Of a stretch of DNA of 64,000 nucleotides, positions 58,756 to 64,000 are shown piece by piece (the stretch's first letter is position 1; the number at the start of each line of letters is the position of its first letter). The stretch is from Polynucleobacter sp. MWH-Loch1C5. GTDB lineage: Bacteria; Pseudomonadota; Gammaproteobacteria; Burkholderiales; Burkholderiaceae. The position numbers and the translations under genes are program-made. Below the pieces are notes generated by a model. That model saw nothing but the letters and a program-made list of their open reading frames with translations. It did not search any database and was not told the origin of the DNA. The stretch is from the NCBI RefSeq assembly GCF_018881775.1, contig NZ_JACVPR010000001.1, positions 620,001 to 684,000 of the forward strand, read 5' to 3'.

Positions 58756-59532
58756 TTAGCGATGTTTGAACTGAGCGGGACGTTTTTCAACAAAGGCAGC
58801 CATCCCTTCTTTTTGATCATCGGTGGCAAAGGTAGCATGAAATAAACGACGCTCGAAATGAACCCCTTCTGACAATGAGGTTTCATAGGCGGTATTGATA
58901 CTTTCTTTCACCATCATCACGATCGGCAATGACATACTGGCAATTGTTTTTGCAGCATTTAGCGCTTCTGTTAAAAGTTGATCAGCGGGCACGATACGAG
59001 AAACCAAACCTGCACGCTCAGCCTCTTGTGCATCCATCATGCGGGCTGTTAAACACATATCCATTGCCTTGGCTTTAGACACAGCACGGGGTAAACGTTG
59101 TGTGCCACCTGCCCCTGGAATAATCCCCAGCTTGATCTCAGGCTGACCAAATTTAGCTGTGTCAGCTGCAATGATGAAGTCACACATCATCGCGAGCTCA
59201 CAACCCCCTCCTAAAGCAAAGCCAGCAACTGCGGCAATCACCGGTTTACGTACCTTGCGTATGGTTTCCCAATTTTTGGTGATGTAGTCACCTTTATAGA
59301 CATCCATGAAGTCGTACTTAGCCATCATGGTGATATCAGCACCGGCAGCAAATGCTTTTTCACTACCAGTGATCACCATACAAGCGATCTCATCATCTGC
59401 ATCAAAACTCTGCAAAGCATGGCCTAACTCATCCATCAACTGATCATTGAGGGCATTGAGAGCCTTAGGACGATTAAGGGTAATGAGGGCTACGTGCTCA
59501 TCACGACTGGTAATAATAGTTTCATAATTCAT
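58756..59532 (-). CDS. Enoyl-CoA hydratase (crotonase family)
   Basis: A 258-residue crotonase that hydrates trans-2-enoyl-CoA in beta-oxidation. [16 protein letters not shown], the oxyanion-hole segments [12 protein letters not shown] and [15 protein letters not shown], and the two catalytic glutamates expected of true hydratases (in [16 protein letters not shown] and ELAMMCD) are present. It resembles PaaF/short-chain hydratases. AAGGAG precedes ATG 59532. Confidence 0.94.
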   Translation of the reverse strand: MNYETIITSRDEHVALITLNRPKALNALNDQLMDELGHALQSFDADDEIACMVITGSEKAFAAGADITMMAKYDFMDVYKGDYITKNWETIRKVRKPVIAAVAGFALGGGCELAMMCDFIIAADTAKFGQPEIKLGIIPGAGGTQRLPRAVSKAKAMDMCLTARMMDAQEAERAGLVSRIVPADQLLTEALNAAKTIASMSLPIVMMVKESINTAYETSLSEGVHFERRLFHATFATDDQKEGMAAFVEKRPAQFKHR

Positions 59533-59567
59533 AAGAACTCCTTGGGGTCATTCTGTTATTACATTCA

Positions 59568-59587
59568 ATGAGTCAGTTCACTCATTT
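59568..59587. promoter_or_regulatory. Inverted repeat between the divergent enoyl-CoA hydratase genes
   Basis: AATGAGT-CAGTTC-ACTCATT is a perfect 7-bp inverted repeat with a 6-bp spacer, about 35 bp from one start and 47 bp from the other. Symmetry and position suit a dimeric repressor such as a TetR or MarR family regulator; which protein binds is unknown. Confidence 0.5.
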
Positions 59588-59633
59588 TTATATATGATGA
59601 TGACATCCATTTTGCATGAAACCAGGAGTTGAT

Positions 59634-60425
59634 ATGCCTTTTAGTCAAGATTTTGCGCAAGTCCATTACCAATCTGAAAACGGTGTGGTCACTTTGACAT
59701 TAAATCGTCCTGAAAGAATTAATAGTCTGACAGCACAAATGCATGCTGACTTAAGAGCCTGCCTTGATTTAGCAGAGTCTCAAAGAGACACAAAAGTTAT
59801 CCTACTCACAGGAGCAGGCAAAGGCTTTTGTGCAGGGCAAGATCTCACCGATCAAGAAACAAACACCCGTGATTTAGGTGAAGCCCTTGAAAAAAACTAT
59901 AACGTGCTCGTGCGACGCTTGGTCTGTTTACCCTATCCCGTGATTGCCGCTGTGCATGGCGTAGCAGCCGGCGCTGGTGCGAATTTAGCCTTAGCAGCCG
60001 ATTTAACCATCATGGGTCAAAACGCAGTATTTACTCAAGCCTTTATCAGAATTGGTCTCATGCCCGATGCGGGCGGAACCTGGTTCTTGCCCCATCGAGT
60101 GGGTTTACAGAAAGCTTTGGGATTGGCGATGACCGGTGAAAAAATTACAGGTCAAGAAGCTGATGCCATGGGTCTGATTTGGAAAGCGGTACCTGATGAC
60201 CAAGTGCTTTTAGCTGCCCAAGCCCTAGCCACGCAATTAGCTCAAGCCCCCAGCCAGGCTTTGCATGAAACTAAACAAGCGATGTGGGCTGCTCTACAAC
60301 AATCTTTAGACCAACAATTAGACTGGGAGCGAGATGCTCAGCGTCGCTTAGGGCGCACCGCTGATTTTTCTGAAGGCGTGAGCGCATTTTTAGAAAAACG
60401 CGCACCGCAATTTAAAGGCTCTTAA
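59634..60425 (+). CDS. paaG: 2-(1,2-epoxy-1,2-dihydrophenyl)acetyl-CoA isomerase-like crotonase
   Basis: A 263-residue crotonase resembling PaaG, which isomerises intermediates of aerobic phenylacetate breakdown. LTLNRPERINSLTAQMH, GAGKGFCAGQDLTD, GVAAGAGANLALAADL and GLMPDAGGTWFLPHRVG are characteristic; Asp in the LMPDAGG position rather than Glu fits PaaG rather than hydratase. Start at ATG 59634, with AGGAG 8 bp upstream; an upstream ATG at 59616 is less likely. No other paa genes lie in the window, so a more general isomerase role is possible. Confidence 0.88.
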   Translation: MPFSQDFAQVHYQSENGVVTLTLNRPERINSLTAQMHADLRACLDLAESQRDTKVILLTGAGKGFCAGQDLTDQETNTRDLGEALEKNYNVLVRRLVCLPYPVIAAVHGVAAGAGANLALAADLTIMGQNAVFTQAFIRIGLMPDAGGTWFLPHRVGLQKALGLAMTGEKITGQEADAMGLIWKAVPDDQVLLAAQALATQLAQAPSQALHETKQAMWAALQQSLDQQLDWERDAQRRLGRTADFSEGVSAFLEKRAPQFKGS

Positions 60426-60443
60426 GAATGCGTTTGCTAGAGA

Positions 60444-61586
60444 CTAACGGGGTACGAAGACCCACATACGCCCCGTTTGCTTCATACGGCCTGCTTGCTC
60501 ACCAGCCGCTTCACCAGTACCCCAGTAAAAGTCTGCACGCACAGCACCAATGATGGCGCTGCCTGTGTCTTGCGCCATCATCAAACTATTAAGTGGTTTT
60601 TCAGAAAGCGGAAAAGTGGTGGATAGGTAAACCGGCGCCCCCAAAGGTAGCGCCTTGGTATCCACCGCAATACTGCGCTTAGGCGTTAGTGGCACGCCCA
60701 AAGATCCAATCGGGCCCACTTCTAAATCAGGGGTGACTGGCATCTCTCTAAAAAAGACATAGCGTGGATTGGCATTGAGCATCTCTTGAACACGCTGAGG
60801 ATTCTTCTTCGCCCATGCCTGAATACCTTGCATCGTCGCTTGCGCGCGGGTGATTTCTTTACGGTCTAACAACCACTGGGCAAAGGACTTAAAGGGCTGA
60901 TCATTCGTACCTGCAAAACCTAGGCGAACTACTTGCCCATTGTCCATGCGCACCCGGCCAGAACCTTGCACTTGCATAAAGGCGGCGGCAACCGGGTCGT
61001 CGACCCAAAGAATTTCTTGGCCATTGAGTTGGCCACTGCGCATTAACTCGGCACGGGTGGGCATGTCATCTGGTTTTTTACGACGCCATGCATCAGGATA
61101 ACGATGAATCGGTGTTTGATAAATACCTTGGCGCTTGCGTGAACCATTGAGATAGGGTTCGTAATAACCAGTGACTAAGCCGGTATTTTTGCCAGCATTG
61201 CTGCCACTTTGATGACGTACTTCTAAGACCTTAAAGTGTCTCTCAAAGTATTGACGAATCTCTGTGTTACTAGAGGAATTAACGCGCTTAGCCGCATCAC
61301 ATACGGGTCGCCACTGAATACCACTGGGGTTGCGTCTTGCTAAACCTTGACAGCTTCTTAACCATGAAGGCCACGCTTCTTTGACGTCATCCTCTTGCCA
61401 ACCCGGTAGCTGAGACCAGCCCACTTCGTAAAACTGAGCAATATTGTTTGATTTCAATAAAACCCCTGGATCCTGTCTAGGATCCGGTGCAGAACTAATG
61501 GGAACACGGGTGGGCGCACAGGCCTGTAATAAGGCCAATGTGGCGAGAATCAAGACGATTGTCCGTATATATGACATGTTTTTCAT
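60444..61586 (-). CDS. mltA: Membrane-bound lytic transglycosylase A
   Basis: A 380-residue lipoprotein with lipobox LLQAC near residue 23. The MltA domain spans about 110-290 (TGYYEPYLNGSRKRQG, MQVQGSGRVRM) and a C-terminal 3D domain holds the catalytic Asp in AQDTGSAIIGAVRADFYWG. It cleaves glycan strands of peptidoglycan to release anhydromuropeptides, the substrates recycled through AmpD. The frame's first codon is TTG at 61589; the ATG at 61586 is preferred. Convergent with paaG. Confidence 0.96.
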   Translation of the reverse strand: MKNMSYIRTIVLILATLALLQACAPTRVPISSAPDPRQDPGVLLKSNNIAQFYEVGWSQLPGWQEDDVKEAWPSWLRSCQGLARRNPSGIQWRPVCDAAKRVNSSSNTEIRQYFERHFKVLEVRHQSGSNAGKNTGLVTGYYEPYLNGSRKRQGIYQTPIHRYPDAWRRKKPDDMPTRAELMRSGQLNGQEILWVDDPVAAAFMQVQGSGRVRMDNGQVVRLGFAGTNDQPFKSFAQWLLDRKEITRAQATMQGIQAWAKKNPQRVQEMLNANPRYVFFREMPVTPDLEVGPIGSLGVPLTPKRSIAVDTKALPLGAPVYLSTTFPLSEKPLNSLMMAQDTGSAIIGAVRADFYWGTGEAAGEQAGRMKQTGRMWVFVPR

Positions 61587-61612
61587 CAACTGCTATTCTT
61601 TGTCCGTATCGC

Positions 61613-61618
61613 TATACT
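61613..61618 (+). promoter_or_regulatory. Possible -10 element for the 38-residue membrane protein
   Basis: TATACT lies 32 bp upstream of the small gene's start. No good -35 was found at 16-18 bp, so it is tentative. Confidence 0.35.
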
Positions 61619-61649
61619 TCTAGCGCAATAATTCCTACAGGAGACTTGA

Positions 61650-61766
61650 ATGGCAGATTTGTTTGATGAATATCCTATGCTCTTATTTGCCATTGAAGCC
61701 GGTGTTGCCTTAGTTATTTTGCTCATCATTGTAGTTTGGACCATGATGGGTCGCAAAGATAAGTGA
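61650..61766 (+). CDS. Small single-span membrane protein, 38 residues
   Basis: A short frame starting ATG 61650, preceded at the right distance by AGGAG (61639-61643), a strong ribosome-binding site. The product begins MADLFDEYPMLLFAIEAG, continues with a hydrophobic stretch rich in Val, Leu and Ile (about residues 10-33) and ends in GRKDK. An acidic N-terminus and basic C-terminus predict an N-out, C-in orientation. It sits between divergent mltA and the end of apaG, in a gap otherwise lacking genes. I do not recognise a family. Coding is inferred from the Shine-Dalgarno, the clean membrane segment and the compact fit. Confidence 0.65.
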   Translation: MADLFDEYPMLLFAIEAGVALVILLIIVVWTMMGRKDK

Positions 61767-61780
61767 AGCTAGGCATTGAA

Positions 61781-62155
61781 TTAGTGCAAAGTTCTAGGCA
61801 TCACCAAAGCAAATTCTGGAATCGGGGTTTGAAAAAACTGGGCATCATCGGTGACACAGAAGAATTCACCCCGCATGGTCCCCATGGGAGTGGGTAATGT
61901 GGCCCAACTGGTGTACTCAAATTGCTCGCCGGGTCTTAACAGAGGCTGTTGCCCTACGACGCCCAAGCCTTTGACTTCTTGCACATCTCCTTCGCCATCA
62001 GTAATTAGCCAATGTCTAGCAATCAACTGGCTAGGCAGCTGACCGACATTACGGATGGTGATCGTATAAGCAAAGACAAATTGACGATTATCCGGATTGG
62101 ACTCCTGCGCCAAATATTGGACTTTGACCGAAACTTGTAGCTGATGTTGTTCCAT
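61781..62155 (-). CDS. apaG: ApaG/CoaD-independent DUF525 protein
   Basis: A 124-residue all-beta protein of the ApaG (DUF525) family, whose role in bacteria is not settled. FVFAYTITIRNVGQLPSQLIARHW, VGQQPLLRPGEQFEYTSW and MRGEFFCVT are the conserved blocks. Divergent from rpe across 60 bp. Confidence 0.95.
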   Translation of the reverse strand: MEQHQLQVSVKVQYLAQESNPDNRQFVFAYTITIRNVGQLPSQLIARHWLITDGEGDVQEVKGLGVVGQQPLLRPGEQFEYTSWATLPTPMGTMRGEFFCVTDDAQFFQTPIPEFALVMPRTLH

Positions 62156-62215
62156 GACCGTGATTCTGCGCCAACAAACGCACTACTGCAACCGAACGCG
62201 TTATAGAATGACGTT

Positions 62216-62923
62216 ATGGCAAATACAAATACCCCTAAGTACCTGATTGCTCCGTCAATTTTGTCGGCTGATTTCGCCCGTTTAGGCGAAGAAGTCAGCC
62301 AAGTACTCGCCTCTGGGGCCGACTGGATCCACTTTGATGTGATGGACAACCACTATGTGCCCAATCTGACGATTGGCCCTTTGGTATGTGAGGCTATCCG
62401 CTCTTACGCCGTCAAAGATGGCAAACCCGCCTGTATTGATGTGCATTTAATGGTTGAACCCGTTGATCGCATCGTTCCTGACTTTGCTAAAGCAGGGGCC
62501 AATGTCATTAGCTTTCACCCTGAAGCGAGTGCTCATATTGATCGCACCTTGAGTCTCATTCATGACCAAGGCTGCTTGGCGGGTCTGGTGTTTAACCCTG
62601 CCACGCCACTGAACTATCTGGAGCACGTCATGGATAAAGTGGACTTAATCCTGCTGATGTCAGTGAACCCTGGCTTTGGCGGTCAATCCTTTATTCCATC
62701 GACTTTGCCAAAGCTTGCGCAAGCTCGACAATTGATCGATGCCCATCGTGAAAAAACCGGGCGTCAAATCCGCTTAGAAGTCGATGGCGGAGTCAAAGCT
62801 GAGAATATTGCCGAGATTGCTAAAGCAGGGGCAGATACTTTTGTAGCCGGTTCAGCAATTTTTGGTAAACCTGACTACCGCGCGATTATTGAGCAGATGC
62901 GTGCAGCACTCAATGCCATTTAA
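62216..62923 (+). CDS. rpe: Ribulose-phosphate 3-epimerase
   Basis: A 235-residue TIM-barrel enzyme interconverting ribulose-5-P and xylulose-5-[61 protein letters not shown] and [11 protein letters not shown] hold the metal ligands and catalytic aspartates. In relatives a gph (phosphoglycolate phosphatase) gene commonly separates rpe and trpE; here trpE follows after 23 bp. Confidence 0.97.
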   Translation: MANTNTPKYLIAPSILSADFARLGEEVSQVLASGADWIHFDVMDNHYVPNLTIGPLVCEAIRSYAVKDGKPACIDVHLMVEPVDRIVPDFAKAGANVISFHPEASAHIDRTLSLIHDQGCLAGLVFNPATPLNYLEHVMDKVDLILLMSVNPGFGGQSFIPSTLPKLAQARQLIDAHREKTGRQIRLEVDGGVKAENIAEIAKAGADTFVAGSAIFGKPDYRAIIEQMRAALNAI

Positions 62924-62946
62924 GGCTCACAGATGGAAAGCCTTTA

Positions 62947-64000
62947 ATGCAACGTCAAGAATTTGAACAATTAGCCAAGCAAGGATACAACCGCATTCCG
63001 CTGGTATCCGAGGCTTTGGCTGATTTAGAAACGCCACTCTCGCTGTATCTCAAACTCACACAAAGTGAAGGTGCGCGCAATACTTTTCTATTAGAGTCTG
63101 TCGTCGGTGGGGAACGTTTTGGGCGTTATTCCATTATTGGTCTACCCGCACAAACGCTACTGCGTGTCACTGGTGGCCCTAAAAATTGTTTAACTGAAGT
63201 CATTTGCAAAGATCAAGTCATCGAGACCGATCGTGGCAACCCACTCGACTTTATTGCGAACTATCACGCACGCTTTAAAGTCGCTCTGAGAAATGACTTG
63301 CCACGTTTTTGTGGTGGTCTCGCGGGTTACTTTGGGTATGACACGATCCGCTATATTGAATCTCGTTTAGCGGAGCATTCCCTACCAGATGAAACTCACT
63401 TACCGGATATTCAGTTAATACTCACTGAAGAGTTGGCGGTGATTGATAACCTCAAAGGACGTTTATATCTCATCGTGTACGCTGACCCTAGTCAAGCAGG
63501 TGCTTATGAAGCAGCGATGGCTAGGCTGGCACAACTGCGCGAGCGTTTACGTGCCCCCGTGCAAGTACCAAATACCGCGGCCTCTCAAAAAACCGAAGCC
63601 GTTCGTAAATTTGCTAAAGACAAGTTTTTAGATGCAGTCAAACGCACGAAGGAATATATCCTCGCAGGTGACTGTATGCAGGTCGTGATTGGTCAGCGGA
63701 TCAGTCAACCCTATCAAGATTCGCCATTAGCGCTCTATCGTGCACTACGCTCCCTCAATCCGTCTCCTTATATGTATTTATATGATTTTGGAGATCATCA
63801 GATTGTGGGTTCATCTCCAGAAATTTTAGTACGCCAAGAAAAACGTTCCGTGGCTGGCGAAGAAAAACGCATCATTACTGTGCGCCCTATCGCTGGCACT
63901 CGCCCACGCGGCCAAACACCTGAGCAAGACGAAGCCCTAGCAACAGAATTACTCGCAGATCCCAAGGAAATTGCTGAGCATGTGATGCTGATTGATTTGG
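62947..64000 (+). CDS. trpE: Anthranilate synthase component I, N-terminal part
   Basis: The gene starts at ATG 62947 and runs off the right edge, giving 351 residues. TrpE converts chorismate and ammonia (from TrpG) to anthranilate. FLLESVVGGERFGRYSIIG contains the LLES motif used in tryptophan feedback inhibition, GGLAGYFGYDTIRYIE-type sequence follows, and the chorismate-binding part begins with GDCMQVVIGQRISQPY and TVRPIAGTRPRG. With only 23 bp behind rpe there is no room for a leader-peptide attenuator, so it is probably cotranscribed with rpe. Confidence 0.96.
   Translation, partial: MQRQEFEQLAKQGYNRIPLVSEALADLETPLSLYLKLTQSEGARNTFLLESVVGGERFGRYSIIGLPAQTLLRVTGGPKNCLTEVICKDQVIETDRGNPLDFIANYHARFKVALRNDLPRFCGGLAGYFGYDTIRYIESRLAEHSLPDETHLPDIQLILTEELAVIDNLKGRLYLIVYADPSQAGAYEAAMARLAQLRERLRAPVQVPNTAASQKTEAVRKFAKDKFLDAVKRTKEYILAGDCMQVVIGQRISQPYQDSPLALYRALRSLNPSPYMYLYDFGDHQIVGSSPEILVRQEKRSVAGEEKRIITVRPIAGTRPRGQTPEQDEALATELLADPKEIAEHVMLIDL

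Noticed and set aside
1-64000. tRNA/rRNA genes, CRISPR arrays, insertion sequences, prophage or defence genes
   Set aside because: Looked for cloverleaf-like stretches, regular direct repeats with spacers, transposase or phage-type proteins and found none; nearly all DNA is accounted for by housekeeping genes.

Overview
The window looks like a chromosomal core region of a betaproteobacterium in the order Burkholderiales, most like Polynucleobacter or a close relative. This rests on recognising gene families and their order, not on a database search. The evidence is: moderately low GC by eye; an accC-prmA-sugar kinase block; an Ala/Lys-rich histone H1-like protein; class Ia nrdAB; a complete mraZ-to-lpxC division and cell wall cluster with a meso-DAP type MurE; Coq7; a Bug (TctC) binding protein; and a biotin operon. 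No rRNA, tRNA, CRISPR array, IS element, phage gene or replication origin was recognised. Genes are tightly packed, with many 4-bp ATGA overlaps.

Layout. 1-3.1 kb: end of accC, a PrmA-DUF3426 fusion and a PfkB kinase. 3.2-8.2 kb: histone-like gene and nrdA-nrdB, which have tandem NrdR-type boxes upstream. 8.5-10.2 kb: an amidase fused to a zinc-ribbon membrane anchor, then a CcsA-like membrane protein. 10.2-19.8 kb: ffh, proS, rppH, a CNP1-like gene, proB, obgE, rpmA-rplU, ispB and a CorC-like protein. 19.8-23.8 kb: a short type IV pilus/type II secretion trio (ATPase, platform protein, prepilin peptidase), coaE and zapD. 23.8-29.1 kb, minus strand: secA-argJ-DUF815 ATPase-nudix. 29.1-48.7 kb: dciA on plus, then on minus the dcw operon mraZ-rsmH-ftsL-ftsI-murE-murF-mraY-murD-ftsW-murG-murC-ddlB-ftsQ-ftsA-ftsZ, a peroxiredoxin gene and lpxC. 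48.8-54.9 kb: coq7 and bioB on minus; bug-bioA-bioF-bioD on plus. 54.9-60.4 kb: fadD, an M20 amidohydrolase, a DUF3047 lipoprotein and two divergent enoyl-CoA hydratases. 60.4-64 kb: mltA, an unlisted 38-residue membrane protein, apaG, rpe and the start of trpE.

How the genes work together. The largest unit makes peptidoglycan precursors and the divisome under an MraZ-type operator that overlaps both the promoter and the leader. proS, ffh, secA, rplU, rpmA, obgE and rppH serve translation, protein export and RNA turnover. The bio genes convert pimeloyl-thioester to biotin, the cofactor used by AccC at the left edge.

The unusual part is altered gene architecture rather than a new defence or mobile system. 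PrmA is fused to DUF3426, AmpD is fused to a PP0621-like zinc-ribbon anchor, ProB lacks its PUA domain, and all three pilus-assembly proteins are short. Other points of interest are a Bug receptor that appears to be the first gene of the biotin operon, divergent secA and dciA start codons overlapping in one CATG, and several perfect inverted repeats in divergent promoters.
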